Notes under the pieces: model-generated
What the model saw: only the letters and a program-made list of their open reading frames with translations
Told to the model about the DNA's origin: nothing
The model's database searches: none
Shown: piece after piece, positions 1-10,069 of the stretch
How the letters are laid out: each line of letters starts with the position of its first letter
How positions within the stretch are numbered: the first letter of the stretch is position 1
Translations under genes and position numbers: made by a program
From: Porphyromonas cangingivalis
GTDB lineage: Bacteria > Bacteroidota > Bacteroidia > Bacteroidales > Paludibacteraceae
Direction of reading: 5' to 3'
NCBI GenBank assembly: GCA_945902955.1
Contig: CAMDNO010000008.1
Location: forward strand, 1 to 61,465
Length of the DNA: 61,465 nucleotides

Positions 1-4
1 AGTA

Positions 5-1414
5 TTACTTTTTCGCCGGTTTATAAATGTGCGACGAATGTCCGTAGAACAATTCAGCAGCTTCCATAACTGTTTCCGAAAGGGTAGGGTGGGGGTGAAT
101 AGTGAGTGCTAAATCTTTCACCGTAGCTCCCATTTCGATAGCTAAAACAGCTTCGGCAATCATTTCGCCAGCTCCGGGGCCACACAATCCAATTCCCAAT
201 ACGCGTTCCGTTTCGGGGTCGACAAGTATTTTTGTCAGCCCGTCGCTGCGGTCGAGTGTGGTGGCGCGTCCGCTGGCTGCCCACGGGAATTTTGCCACTT
301 CGTATTTAATACCTTTGGCAGTTGCTACGTTCTCGTTTAGGCCTGCCCACGCTATTTCGGGGTCGGTAAAAACTACCGCCGGAATAGCCAGCGGTTCGAA
401 AGCTACTTTTTTGCCCGAGATTGCATCTACCGCCACGCGTCCTTCGTGCGACGCTTTATGTGCCAACATCGGTTCGCCCACAATATCGCCAATGGCATAA
501 ATATTCTCATCGTTGGTTTTCAGTGTATTATCTGCAATTATCCAACCGCGTTCGTTTACTTTTACTTGTGTGTTTTCAAGTCCCAAACCAGCCGTTGAAG
601 GTTTGCGACCTATCGACATCAACACATAATCGTACTGTTGTTCTTCAACAACACCTTCTTTGTTTTCTATTTTAACCGTTAATCCTTCGCCAACTTCTTT
701 AATTTCAATCACTTTCGATTGTAACATAATTTTGTTGAACGAATGATCTAAGCGTTTTTTGAGATGTGAAACCAAATCCTGATCTGCTCCCGGAAGCAAT
801 CGATCCATAAACTCAACAACCGATACTTTTGTACCTAAAGCTGCATAAACCGAACCAAGCTCCAATCCGATATATCCACCACCCACAACCAACAAACTTT
901 TAGGAATGGTGGGCAGGTCAAGTGCCGAAGTAGAATTTAACAAGTATTTGCTGTCGATTTGCAACGAAGGCACGGTGGCAATAATTGAACCGATAGCTAT
1001 AATAGCTTTGTCGTAAGATATTTCTTGCAAAGAACCATCGTCTTTTGTAACGATAATACTTTTCGACGAAGCAAATTTGGCTCTACCTTGTACGTAATTT
1101 ATTTTGCGTTGTTTGGAGAGCACACCAAGACCTCCGGTAAGTTTGTTAACCACTTTATTTTTGAAAGCACGCAGTTGGTCAATATCAATTTTGGGTTCAC
1201 CAAAATCAACACCCCACGCTTTTGCTTCTTTGGTTTCATTAATTAGCTTTGCTACATGCAGCAAAGCTTTGGAAGGAATACAACCACGATAAAGGCAAAC
1301 GCCGCCCGGATTTTTATCCAAATCCACCAAGGTAACGTTCATTCCTAAATCGGCAGCATAAAATGCAGCGGCATATCCGCCCGGTCCTCCACCAATAACT
1401 ACTATATTGTTCAT
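5..1414 (-). CDS. lpdA: Dihydrolipoyl dehydrogenase (E3 of pyruvate dehydrogenase)
   Basis: This FAD flavoprotein reoxidises the dihydrolipoyl arm of the E2 subunit and passes electrons to NAD+ in the cytoplasm. At 469 aa it has the normal family length. The FAD-binding motif GGGPGG is at residues 8-13 and the redox disulfide pair C40 and C45 sits in GGVCLYRGCIPSK. A second glycine-rich NAD motif (VVGGGYIGLE) is near residue 177, and the C-terminal active-site segment HPHPTLSE carries H442 and E447. It is the last gene of aceE-aceF-lpd, so it most likely serves pyruvate dehydrogenase, although E3 can be shared with other 2-oxoacid complexes. The gap to aceF holds degenerate octamer repeats. 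Confidence 0.96.
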   Translation of the reverse strand: MNNIVVIGGGPGGYAAAFYAADLGMNVTLVDLDKNPGGVCLYRGCIPSKALLHVAKLINETKEAKAWGVDFGEPKIDIDQLRAFKNKVVNKLTGGLGVLSKQRKINYVQGRAKFASSKSIIVTKDDGSLQEISYDKAIIAIGSIIATVPSLQIDSKYLLNSTSALDLPTIPKSLLVVGGGYIGLELGSVYAALGTKVSVVEFMDRLLPGADQDLVSHLKKRLDHSFNKIMLQSKVIEIKEVGEGLTVKIENKEGVVEEQQYDYVLMSIGRKPSTAGLGLENTQVKVNERGWIIADNTLKTNDENIYAIGDIVGEPMLAHKASHEGRVAVDAISGKKVAFEPLAIPAVVFTDPEIAWAGLNENVATAKGIKYEVAKFPWAASGRATTLDRSDGLTKILVDPETERVLGIGLCGPGAGEMIAEAVLAIEMGATVKDLALTIHPHPTLSETVMEAAELFYGHSSHIYKPAKK

Positions 1415-1417
1415 GTT

Positions 1418-1495
1418 TTTTGTTAATTTGTTAATCAGTTAATTTGTTGAATTGTTAACTAGTCAACTGATGAACTAATTAACAAATCACTCAAT
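1418..1495. repeat. Degenerate octamer repeat between aceF and lpd
   Basis: The aceF-lpd spacer is built of near-repeats of GTTAATTTGTTAATCAG and their complement (AACTGATGAACTAATTAAC). It belongs to the same sequence class as the longer arrays near 22.1 kb and 24.2 kb. It lies inside an operon, so it is transcribed. Confidence 0.6.
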
Positions 1496-1496
1496 A

Positions 1497-2831
1497 CTAC
1501 ATTCCCTCCACCACCAACTTCATTGGATTTTCAATGGCATCAATTATCCAGCGTAAGAAGCGAATGCCATCTGCTCCATCAATCACACGATGGTCGTACG
1601 AAAGTGAGAATGGCAACATCAAGCGTGGTTCAAATTTACCATCAATGTAAACCGGTTCCATTTGTCCGCGCGAAATGCCTAAAATTGCTACTTCAGGTGC
1701 ATTCACAATTGGTGTGAAAGCTGTTCCGCCAATGCCACCCAAGTTGGTAATGGTAAAGCAACCGCCACTTAAATCGGCTATGCCTGCTTTTTTAGTACGG
1801 GCTTTTTCTGCCAATACATTCATTTCGCGTGCAATTTCAATCACATTCAACTTGTCGGCATTCCGAATAACGGGTACCATCAATCCAAAATCTGTATCCA
1901 CAGCAATACCAATATTGAAGTACTTTTTGTACACAATTTGTTTGTTTTGCATGTCGACGCTGGAGTTAAATTGCGGGAACTTTTTGAGTGCCAACGCAAT
2001 CACTTTTACCAAAATAGCTGTAACGGTCAGTTTTACACCTTGCTTATCAGCCATTTTTGCATAACTTTTGCGAAACTCTTCGAGAGCTGTAATGTCTGCT
2101 TTGTCGAATTGTGTAACGTGTGGAATAGTATGCCAAGCGTAGCTTAAATGTTCGGCTGTTTTGTAGCGAATATTGCTCATCGTTTGCAATTCTATCTCAC
2201 CAAATTTTGTAAAATCGGGTAGAGGTTCCGCATGTTGTTCGGCACGAATGTGTTGAACTTCATTGCGTTGCAAATGAAGCGTTTTGCTGTAAGCTTTCAC
2301 ATCATCTAACAAAATACGTCCACTCGGACCGGTTCCTTTTATCTGATTTACATCTACGCCAATTTCGCGTGCCAATCGGCGAACCGAAGGCGCAGCTGGT
2401 GCTGCATTTTGTAAAATAGCTGGCTGATTATCTACTGCTATTACTTTGGGTAATTCTGCAATTTTAGCTGCTTGAGGTACAAATTCAGTTTTTTGATCAA
2501 CAACAGGAGCAGCGGCTGCAACTGTTTGAGCAATTGGTGCAGCTTCGGGTGTTGGCATTGGCTCCGGTACAAATGTAGGAGTTGGCGTTTCGGCAGTTTC
2601 AGCACTAAATAACAAAACTACTTGACCAATTTCTACTTGGTCGCCATCGTTTACTTTTATTTCGGCAATGGTTCCAGCCATGTCAGCAGGCACTTCTATT
2701 GTTGCTTTGTCGGTTTCGAGTTCCAACAAAGGCTGATCCACCTCTACCACATCACCTGGTTTAACAAGTACTTTAATGACGGTAGCATTTTTTATATTTT
2801 CACCCAATTCGGGTATTTTAAAATTTTTCAT
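1497..2831 (-). CDS. aceF: Dihydrolipoamide acetyltransferase (E2 of pyruvate dehydrogenase)
   Basis: The core subunit transfers the acetyl group from lipoyl-lysine to CoA. Domain order in 444 aa: one N-terminal lipoyl domain with lipoylated K42 in LETDKATIEVP; a Pro/Ala-rich linker to about residue 145; a peripheral subunit-binding domain near 146-182 (SVRRLAREIGVDV...GPSGRILLDDV); and the catalytic domain ending in the acyltransferase motif DHRVIDGADG, with H414 and D418. It has a single lipoyl domain, where many proteobacterial AceF proteins have two or three. It sits 40 bp downstream of aceE and 82 bp upstream of lpd, in one operon. Confidence 0.95.
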   Translation of the reverse strand: MKNFKIPELGENIKNATVIKVLVKPGDVVEVDQPLLELETDKATIEVPADMAGTIAEIKVNDGDQVEIGQVVLLFSAETAETPTPTFVPEPMPTPEAAPIAQTVAAAAPVVDQKTEFVPQAAKIAELPKVIAVDNQPAILQNAAPAAPSVRRLAREIGVDVNQIKGTGPSGRILLDDVKAYSKTLHLQRNEVQHIRAEQHAEPLPDFTKFGEIELQTMSNIRYKTAEHLSYAWHTIPHVTQFDKADITALEEFRKSYAKMADKQGVKLTVTAILVKVIALALKKFPQFNSSVDMQNKQIVYKKYFNIGIAVDTDFGLMVPVIRNADKLNVIEIAREMNVLAEKARTKKAGIADLSGGCFTITNLGGIGGTAFTPIVNAPEVAILGISRGQMEPVYIDGKFEPRLMLPFSLSYDHRVIDGADGIRFLRWIIDAIENPMKLVVEGM

Positions 2832-2871
2832 TTTAAATGGTAAATTGTAAATGAATAAATGGTAAATGATT

Positions 2872-5541
2872 TTATGAAATCATTGGGTTTAACTTATTAG
2901 CATCAATTTCAAGCTCATCCATGGCTTTTTTCAAGTCGGTCAATTTGTAATTACCTTCTTTGTACAAAGCATAAAGCGTTGTAAATGCAATGTGTTTGGC
3001 ATCCACTTCGAAGAAATCGCGTAATTTTTCGCGTGTTTCCGAACGTCCAAAACCATCTGTACCAAGCGTGTGAAGTCGTTTAGGCAACCATTTTGAAATA
3101 GAGTCGGGCAATGTTTTTACATAATCCGAAGCTGCTACAATCACACCATCGTTATTAATTAATGTTGAAACGTAAGGTGTTTTTTCGTTACCCGGATTCA
3201 ACAAATTATAACGTTCCACATCCAATCCATCGCGTTGCAACTCTTTGTAACTTGTTACACTATATACATTTACGCCAACACCATATTTTTCAGTTAGTAT
3301 TTCAGCAGCTTTCAATGTCTCGTTCAGAATAGTTCCACTTCCAAGCAAATTAGCTTTAAGTGTAGCATTTTTATTCGAAGCTGGTTGGTACAAATACATT
3401 CCTTTCAAAATACCTTCTTTCGAACCTTCGGGCATAGCCGGCATCGGATAATTTTCGTTCATTACCGTTACGTAATAAAACACATTTTCCTGTTCTTCGT
3501 ACATGCGACGAATACCATCGCGAATAATTACAGCCAATTCGTAAGCGAAAGCAGGGTCATAAGTTACCAAATTCGGAACAGGATAAGCCAACAAATGACT
3601 GTTACCATCTTGATGTTGAAGACCTTCGCCAGCCAAAGTTGTGCGCCCGGCAGTTCCACCTACCAAAAATCCTTTTGCTTGCATATCGGCAGCAGCCCAC
3701 ACCAAGTCGCCAATGCGCTGCATACCAAACATGGAATAATATACAAAAAACGGCATCATGTTTAGTCCGTGTGTGGCATAAGCCGTTCCGGCACTGATAA
3801 ACGACGACATAGAACCCGCCTCGGTAATTCCTTCTTCGAGAATTTGACCATTTTTGGCTTCTTTGTAATACAACAATTGTTCTTTGTCGACGGGTTCGTA
3901 AAGCTGACCAACGTGCGAGTATATTCCATTAGCGCGGAATAACGATTCCATACCAAAAGTACGGGCTTCGTCGGGCACAATCGGTACAATTAATTTACCT
4001 ATTTCTTTGTCTTTTAATAATTTAGTAAGAATACGAACAAAAGCCATAGTGGTTGAAAGTTCGCGATCTTCGGAACTTTTATAAAATTCAGCAAATACTT
4101 CTTCGGGTGGCGTTTTTATCGGACGCACTTCTACACGACGTTCCGGCACTGAACCTCCAAGTGCTTCGCGACGTTTTTTTAGATATTGCATTTCGGGCGA
4201 ATCTTCGGGCAATTTGTAGAAAGGTGCTTTCACCACTTCTTCGTCCGAAAGCGGAATACCGAAGCGGGTGCGGAATTCTTTTAACTCGTCTTCGTTTAGT
4301 TTTTTTTGCGAATGGGTAATATTTTTACCTTCACCACTTTCGCCCAATCCATACCCTTTAATGGTATTTGCCAGAATTACAGTGGGTTGGCCTTTATGAT
4401 TAACGGCTGCATTAAAAGCAGTATAAACTTTTTCGGGGTCGTGACCACCGCGTTTCATTTTTTTTATCTGCTCATCGGTTAAGTGACTTACCATATCTTC
4501 TAATTCAGGATCGACACCAAAAAATTCCTTGCGAACATATCCGCCATCGGCAATGGAGAATTTTTGCGACTGTCCGTCCACAATTTCGCCCATGCGTTTT
4601 ACCAATTTTCCTTTGTTATCGTTCTCGATCAAAGTGTCCCATTCGCCACCCCAAAGTACTTTTATCACATTCCAACCTGCTCCACGGAATACAGCTTCGA
4701 GTTCCTGCACAATTTTTCCATTTCCACGTACAGGCCCATCCAAGCGTTGTAAATTACAATTTACCACAAAAATAAGATTGTCTAACTTTTCGCGTGAAGC
4801 CAGCGTAATTGCGCCCAATGCTTCCGGTTCGTCGGTTTCGCCATCGCCCAAAAAAGCCCACACTTTTTGCCCAGCTGTTTCTTTTAATCCTCTGTCTTCC
4901 AAATAGCGGTTAAAGCGTGCTTGATAAATAGCCATAATTGGGCCCAAACCCATCGATACGGTAGGAAATTCCCAAAACTTAGGCATCAACCAAGGGTGTG
5001 GATACGACGAAACGCCACCATTCGGGTTCAATTCGCGACGGAAATTACAGATATTATCCTGTGATAAGCGTCCTTCGAGAAAAGCCCGAGAGTAAATTCC
5101 AGGGGTTGAATGTCCCTGAAAATATATTTGGTCGCCTCCGTTGAGTGCATTTTTTCCTTTAAAAAAGTGGTTGAAACCCACTTCGAGTAGCGTAGCAACC
5201 GATGCGTAAGTCGAAATATGTCCACCAATGCCGGTTTCGTTTTTGTTTGCTTTTACCACCATTGCCATAGCGTTCCAGCGAATAATGCTTTTTATTTTGC
5301 GCTCAATCTCCCGATTTCCCGGATAAGGCACTTGTTTGTCGCGCGTTATGGTGTTGATATAGGGTGTGTTAGCTGTAAATGGCAATTCGATGCCTGCTTT
5401 GTGTGCCCGCACTTGCAATTGGCGCAACAATTCAACTACACGGTCGGGACCCCATTGTTGCATCACGTAATCGAGCGAATAAAACCACTCTTCGTTTTCT
5501 AATTCTTCAATCTCTTTAGGTATTGCTTTATTTGTATTCAT
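2872..5541 (-). CDS. aceE: Pyruvate dehydrogenase E1 component, homodimeric type
   Basis: This thiamine-diphosphate enzyme decarboxylates pyruvate and reductively acetylates the lipoyl group of E2. At 889 aa it is the single-chain AceE type, not the split alpha/beta form. The TPP/Mg motif begins GDGETDEPEALGA near residue 232 and continues to NCNLQRLDGPVRGN. The N-terminal GGHISTYAS and QGHSTPGIYSRAFLEGR segments are typical AceE active-site loops. It is the first gene of the minus-strand operon aceE-aceF-lpd. The 216-bp divergent region shared with trhO holds a clean 18-bp palindrome that may be an operator. Identity is secure; regulation is inferred. Confidence 0.96.
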   Translation of the reverse strand: MNTNKAIPKEIEELENEEWFYSLDYVMQQWGPDRVVELLRQLQVRAHKAGIELPFTANTPYINTITRDKQVPYPGNREIERKIKSIIRWNAMAMVVKANKNETGIGGHISTYASVATLLEVGFNHFFKGKNALNGGDQIYFQGHSTPGIYSRAFLEGRLSQDNICNFRRELNPNGGVSSYPHPWLMPKFWEFPTVSMGLGPIMAIYQARFNRYLEDRGLKETAGQKVWAFLGDGETDEPEALGAITLASREKLDNLIFVVNCNLQRLDGPVRGNGKIVQELEAVFRGAGWNVIKVLWGGEWDTLIENDNKGKLVKRMGEIVDGQSQKFSIADGGYVRKEFFGVDPELEDMVSHLTDEQIKKMKRGGHDPEKVYTAFNAAVNHKGQPTVILANTIKGYGLGESGEGKNITHSQKKLNEDELKEFRTRFGIPLSDEEVVKAPFYKLPEDSPEMQYLKKRREALGGSVPERRVEVRPIKTPPEEVFAEFYKSSEDRELSTTMAFVRILTKLLKDKEIGKLIVPIVPDEARTFGMESLFRANGIYSHVGQLYEPVDKEQLLYYKEAKNGQILEEGITEAGSMSSFISAGTAYATHGLNMMPFFVYYSMFGMQRIGDLVWAAADMQAKGFLVGGTAGRTTLAGEGLQHQDGNSHLLAYPVPNLVTYDPAFAYELAVIIRDGIRRMYEEQENVFYYVTVMNENYPMPAMPEGSKEGILKGMYLYQPASNKNATLKANLLGSGTILNETLKAAEILTEKYGVGVNVYSVTSYKELQRDGLDVERYNLLNPGNEKTPYVSTLINNDGVIVAASDYVKTLPDSISKWLPKRLHTLGTDGFGRSETREKLRDFFEVDAKHIAFTTLYALYKEGNYKLTDLKKAMDELEIDANKLNPMIS

Positions 5542-5693
5542 TGCTGATAAATTGATTATTTTGTTTTATCCCTTAAACAAATCATTTTAAAATATGTTTT
5601 AGGTTGAAATGAATACAAATTAAATTTTAACACAATAATTTGTTTATCTCATTGTTAGTCTGCTACTTATACAAATCATAAAAAATCTTATTT

Positions 5694-5711
5694 TGCAATG
5701 TCTACATTGCA
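5694..5711. promoter_or_regulatory. 18-bp palindrome in the aceE/trhO divergent region
   Basis: Perfect 8-bp arms TGCAATGT and ACATTGCA are separated by CT. The site is 46 bp upstream of trhO and 152 bp upstream of aceE. There is no T-run, so a terminator is unlikely, and a dimeric regulator site is the natural reading. The regulator is unknown. Confidence 0.5.
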
Positions 5712-5757
5712 TAAAATAACTATATATTTAATAATTAAATAATTACAATTTAATTTT

Positions 5758-6789
5758 ATGTTAGAAAATCGTATCGACCGTCGTATTTTAAAGCAACAAC
5801 TTCAGCAAGAAACATTTAAACGCCGCACCATTTCGTTTTATATGTATTTCAACATACACGAGCCACAAGAGTTTCGCAACGATTTGTATCGCAATTGGAG
5901 TGCGTTGGGCTGTTTTGGGCGAATTTACGTGGCTCAGGAAGGAATAAATGCGCAAATGAGCGTGCCCGAACATAATCTCGAATTATTTTTGGAGCAGTTG
6001 TATATAATTCCGGAACTTAAAAATGTGCCTATTAAATATGCCATTGAAGATGATGGAAAATCATTTTTTAAGCTAACAATTAAAGTGCGCCCAAAAATTG
6101 TTGCCGACGGCTTGGAACACGGAACGTACGATTTGTCGAAAGTGGGAAATCACCTCACAGCGCTGGAGTTTCACCAAGCATTGGATAATCCGGATGCCAT
6201 TGTGGTGGATATGCGCAACCATTACGAAAGCGAGATTGGGCATTTCAAAAATGCTTTTTGCCCTGATGTGGACACATTCAGAGAAGAAATGCAACTCGTT
6301 GTTGATAAATTTAAGGATGATAAAAACAAGGAATTTTTACTTTATTGCACGGGCGGAATTCGCTGCGAAAAAGCCAGTTCGTTCCTTATTCATAATGGGT
6401 TCGAAAATGTTTCGCAGCTTTATGGTGGCATTATCGAATATGCACAACAAATTAAACTGTTAGGCATTGACTCAAAATTCTATGGCAAAAACTTTGTATT
6501 CGATGAGCGCCTCGGCGAATCGGTCGACGGACAAATAATTGCCCGCTGCCACCAATGCGGAAGCCCCGCCGACACACATACCAATTGTGCCAACAACGAT
6601 TGCCATTTGCTGTTTATACAATGTGCCGAATGTGCCAAAAAATACGATGGTTGTTGCGGTGAAGAATGCCAAACAATATACTACCTTCCCGAAGAAGACC
6701 GAAAGAAACTACGCATTCAACATGCTGATAAATATGCAGATAGCAAGATTTTTAAAAGCAGGTTGCGCCCGAAAATGAAAACGTATTAA
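5758..6789 (+). CDS. trhO: tRNA uridine(34) hydroxylase, rhodanese family
   Basis: TrhO (YceA family) makes 5-hydroxyuridine at the wobble position of certain tRNAs. The 343-aa protein has the N-terminal acylphosphatase-like half (YVAQEGINAQMSVP), then a rhodanese domain whose catalytic loop reads C197-TGGIRC-EKASSFL. A Cys-rich, possibly zinc-binding tail (CHQCG, CANNDC, CAECAKKYDGCCGEEC) covers about residues 262-306, as in the longer members of the family. It is monocistronic, convergent with sbcC at its 3' end and divergent from aceE. The family is clear; the hydroxylase role comes from E. coli TrhO. Confidence 0.9.
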   Translation: MLENRIDRRILKQQLQQETFKRRTISFYMYFNIHEPQEFRNDLYRNWSALGCFGRIYVAQEGINAQMSVPEHNLELFLEQLYIIPELKNVPIKYAIEDDGKSFFKLTIKVRPKIVADGLEHGTYDLSKVGNHLTALEFHQALDNPDAIVVDMRNHYESEIGHFKNAFCPDVDTFREEMQLVVDKFKDDKNKEFLLYCTGGIRCEKASSFLIHNGFENVSQLYGGIIEYAQQIKLLGIDSKFYGKNFVFDERLGESVDGQIIARCHQCGSPADTHTNCANNDCHLLFIQCAECAKKYDGCCGEECQTIYYLPEEDRKKLRIQHADKYADSKIFKSRLRPKMKTY

Positions 6790-6824
6790 TGATTACATTT
6801 AGAGTAATTCTCTCACTCAAAAAA

Positions 6825-9800
6825 CTATTCCATTCTCCTACAACCTGGTCCGCTGAGCGTGCTCCGACCGTTTGAGCTTTTCTCGACAATAATTTTGGTA
6901 CTTATGCGGTCTTTCATTTGCGAAATGTGCGAAATTACGCCAATCAGTTTGCCATCTTGCTGTATGGAAGCCAGCGTGTTGAGTGCAATTTCGAGGGTTT
7001 CTTCGTCGAGTGTGCCAAAACCTTCGTCGAGAAAAAGCGAATCGATGCGCACGTTTTTACTGGCAATATGCGATAATCCAAGTGCCAACGAAAGGCTTAC
7101 TAAAAACGATTCACCACCACTCAGGTTTTTTGTTGAGCGTTGTTCACCGGCCTGATAATTGTCTATTACCGAAAGGCTTAGCGGACTATCCAGCGTGCGC
7201 ATAAGCTCGTACCGATCAGAGAGTTTGGCTAACTGCTGATTGGCGGCACGTACCATAATTTCGAATGTTAAGCCCTGCGCAAATCGACGGAATTTTTTAC
7301 CATCAGCAGAGCCAATAGCATTATCGAGATGCGCCCATTTTTGCTGCTCGGCTTTTTGCAATTCCATCGTATTTAGTAACTCTGCAAACTGCTCTCGGTT
7401 ACTTTTATCTGTATTTAAAGCATTGGTAATGGCTCCGTTACGCGAAATTAATAGGTTTATTTCGTCCGCAAAGGTTGTGGCCTGCTGCTGAAGTTCTTCG
7501 GTTGGCTCTTGGGTTAAATTTTTAGCTTTTTCTGTTTCGAGTTTTATTTTTAGTTCTTCGAGTTTTGCTTTTATGCCTGTGGCTACATTTGTAAGCATCT
7601 CGGCTTGCTGTTTTAAGTTATTACGTTCGTCCATAGGTAATCGCGCCATCGCAAAATCGCTTTCGGTTGCAAATTGTGCTTCCTCTCGTTTTAGTTCAAA
7701 CTGCTTTTCGAGCTGTTTTAAATTCGGTTCAAGTTCTATTAAAGCCGATTTTAATTCCTCTACGCGTTGTTTTTTATTTTTAAGCGAATTTTCAGCTTGT
7801 GCAAAGATATTTTGTGCAGCTACAATGGCTTCGGCAGCCTGAGTTAATTTTTTACCCAAAGCTTGTTCTTCGGTGTCGGTGTTTTTTGTGCCAAAAAGTT
7901 CAGTTCGTTTTGCCGAAAAGTTATCTAAATTCTCTTTTTGAGTTTCAAAATCATCATTTAATTTTTTTAGTCGATCTTGCGTTTCATCTCGAAGTGCAAC
8001 CTGCGTATTTCGTTCCCCAACGATACGTAAAATTTCGGCTTCAATAGCTGTTTTAGACTCGTTGTGGCGTTTCCAGTTAGCTGTGCGACTTGAAATTAAT
8101 TCGCTTACTTGCAGCCAGTTGCTGCCTTCTGTTATGCCAAAATTAGCTAATGCGTTTTTAATTTCGAAACCTAAATTGTTGGTCGTTTCAGTTAACTGAT
8201 TATATTCTGTCGATTTTTGTTTTAAATTTGCTTCGAAATTTTCTATTTCACTTTGTTTAATTTTGAGTTCGGCTTTTGCATTAGTAAGTTCAATTTGTTT
8301 GCGTTGATAGGCATTTTCGGCAGTTCGTTTTTCTAAGTCCGTTTTTTCAATTGCGCTCATCAGTTTGGTTATTGCTTCAATGCGTTCTTTGGTTGCATCG
8401 CTTGGCGGAATATTCCCTAACGCAAAGGGATGGTGCTCAGAGCCACATAGCGGACAGGATTTTCCATCCTGCAAGTGCGTGCGTTCTTGTTCGTAGCTTT
8501 CAATTTTTTGCTGCAAGCGCAAGTTTTCATTTAACAAATTCAATTCTCGTCGGTAATCATCGGTCGTTCTGCCTGCAAGCAAATCGGTGGCGGCTTTTGT
8601 AATTTTATCTATTTCGGCTGTTAATTCTTGATTTTGATTATCCAGCTCACTAATCGCTTGCCCTTTTGTGGCTACAACTTTTTCAACCAGCAATTTATCA
8701 TTTTTCGATTTTGTAATTTCCGAATTTTTCTCATCAAGAATTTTAATATTTTGCATTAAACTTCCAATTTTCGTTTTCAGAATAGGCGCTTCTTCTTGCA
8801 AAGCTTCATCGGCTTTGTGTTGTGTTAAATAGTTGCTCGAAGTAGCTAATTCTTTTTCCGATTTTTGAATTAAATCACTCAAATCTGCGATTTTTTTATC
8901 GAGCGCTTTCGTTTGATTTTCGGTAGCATTTTTATTGTTGTAAACTTCAGTGGCTGTTTTTCTTTTTTCGGCTATCAATACATCCAATTCGCGCACCTTT
9001 TTAAATATCTCACGTTCGGCTTCGGCGTTTTTGGCAATTGTTTGTTGTTCTACTTGTTTGTTTTTGAGCTGATTGTCGGCAATCTTACATTCATTTTCGA
9101 GCTTTGGCAGATTTTCTACAATCAGTTTCGACTCCTGAGTGTTGGAGGCAACTGCTTTTCGGTCGGCTTGTAATTGCACAAAATCGGCTTCCAATTCAGC
9201 TGCTTTTAGTGCCCTGTTGAGGCGATTTTGTTGCGGTGCAAATTCAATAATGGCAGCTTCGTTGTTGGTTTTGGCCAACTCTAACCGCTGCAATTCGGCT
9301 GCGAAATCGGCAATTTGCTTCAACCACTGTAGCGAATCATCTACGACTTTTTTATCCTTGTTTTTTTGTTGAATCTGTTGCTGATTTTTATTTACTTCTG
9401 CCTCAAAAGCCATTAGCTCTTCTTCGCTAAGGAGTTTAATTACACCAGCTTGTAGCTCCATTTCGTGCAATTTATCTTTTTCCGCTTTATTACGTTCGAA
9501 AGCTAATTTCGACAATTCGGAATATATTTCGGTGCCCGTAATGTCTTCGAGCATGGCAGCGCGGTCGTTTTCGGAAGCTTGCAGAAAAGCAGCAAAACTA
9601 CCTTGCGCCAGCATCATAGCTTGCGTAAACCGATTGAAATCCATGCCGGTTAAATCCTCTATAACTTTTGGCGTTTTGGAAAGTTGCGATTCAATAATTT
9701 TAGTTGTTGTTTCGTCCGAAATCTCAAATTTGGGCGATTGCAAGGCTCCAGAAGCTTTATCGCGTGAGCGTCTTTGACTCCAATGGGTACGGAAAATACC

Positions 9801-10067
9801 TTTTTGCGATTCGAAAAATACTTCGGCATAACAAGTGCCTGTTTTGCGCGACATTATTTCGTTTTCCGAAGCTGTTATATTTTTCAATCGGGGAGTTTTT
9901 CCATACAAGCCCAAACAGATAGCATCTAAAATGGTCGATTTTCCTGCACCCGTAGGTCCTGTAATGGCAAATATCCCTTCGGAAGTGTATTGTGGCGAGC
10001 TGAAATCAATTTCCCATTCGCCAGCAAGTGAATTCAAATTTTTGAAACGTAATTTTAGGATTTTCAT
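6825..10067 (-). CDS. sbcC: Exonuclease subunit SbcC (Rad50-like ATPase)
   Basis: SbcC is the ATPase/SMC-like arm of the SbcCD nuclease that opens hairpins and processes DNA ends. The 1080-aa protein starts with the Walker A loop GPTGAGKS (residues 37-44), followed by long coiled coils rich in Lys, Glu and Gln. The zinc hook CPLC (C538, C541) falls exactly at mid-chain. The ABC signature LSGGESFLVSLSLALG begins near L982, and the Walker B segment SLFLDEGFGTLDEE follows. Its start codon lies 2 bp after the sbcD stop, so the two are translationally coupled. Confidence 0.95.
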   Translation of the reverse strand: MKILKLRFKNLNSLAGEWEIDFSSPQYTSEGIFAITGPTGAGKSTILDAICLGLYGKTPRLKNITASENEIMSRKTGTCYAEVFFESQKGIFRTHWSQRRSRDKASGALQSPKFEISDETTTKIIESQLSKTPKVIEDLTGMDFNRFTQAMMLAQGSFAAFLQASENDRAAMLEDITGTEIYSELSKLAFERNKAEKDKLHEMELQAGVIKLLSEEELMAFEAEVNKNQQQIQQKNKDKKVVDDSLQWLKQIADFAAELQRLELAKTNNEAAIIEFAPQQNRLNRALKAAELEADFVQLQADRKAVASNTQESKLIVENLPKLENECKIADNQLKNKQVEQQTIAKNAEAEREIFKKVRELDVLIAEKRKTATEVYNNKNATENQTKALDKKIADLSDLIQKSEKELATSSNYLTQHKADEALQEEAPILKTKIGSLMQNIKILDEKNSEITKSKNDKLLVEKVVATKGQAISELDNQNQELTAEIDKITKAATDLLAGRTTDDYRRELNLLNENLRLQQKIESYEQERTHLQDGKSCPLCGSEHHPFALGNIPPSDATKERIEAITKLMSAIEKTDLEKRTAENAYQRKQIELTNAKAELKIKQSEIENFEANLKQKSTEYNQLTETTNNLGFEIKNALANFGITEGSNWLQVSELISSRTANWKRHNESKTAIEAEILRIVGERNTQVALRDETQDRLKKLNDDFETQKENLDNFSAKRTELFGTKNTDTEEQALGKKLTQAAEAIVAAQNIFAQAENSLKNKKQRVEELKSALIELEPNLKQLEKQFELKREEAQFATESDFAMARLPMDERNNLKQQAEMLTNVATGIKAKLEELKIKLETEKAKNLTQEPTEELQQQATTFADEINLLISRNGAITNALNTDKSNREQFAELLNTMELQKAEQQKWAHLDNAIGSADGKKFRRFAQGLTFEIMVRAANQQLAKLSDRYELMRTLDSPLSLSVIDNYQAGEQRSTKNLSGGESFLVSLSLALGLSHIASKNVRIDSLFLDEGFGTLDEETLEIALNTLASIQQDGKLIGVISHISQMKDRISTKIIVEKSSNGRSTLSGPGCRRME

Positions 10068-10069
10068 GG

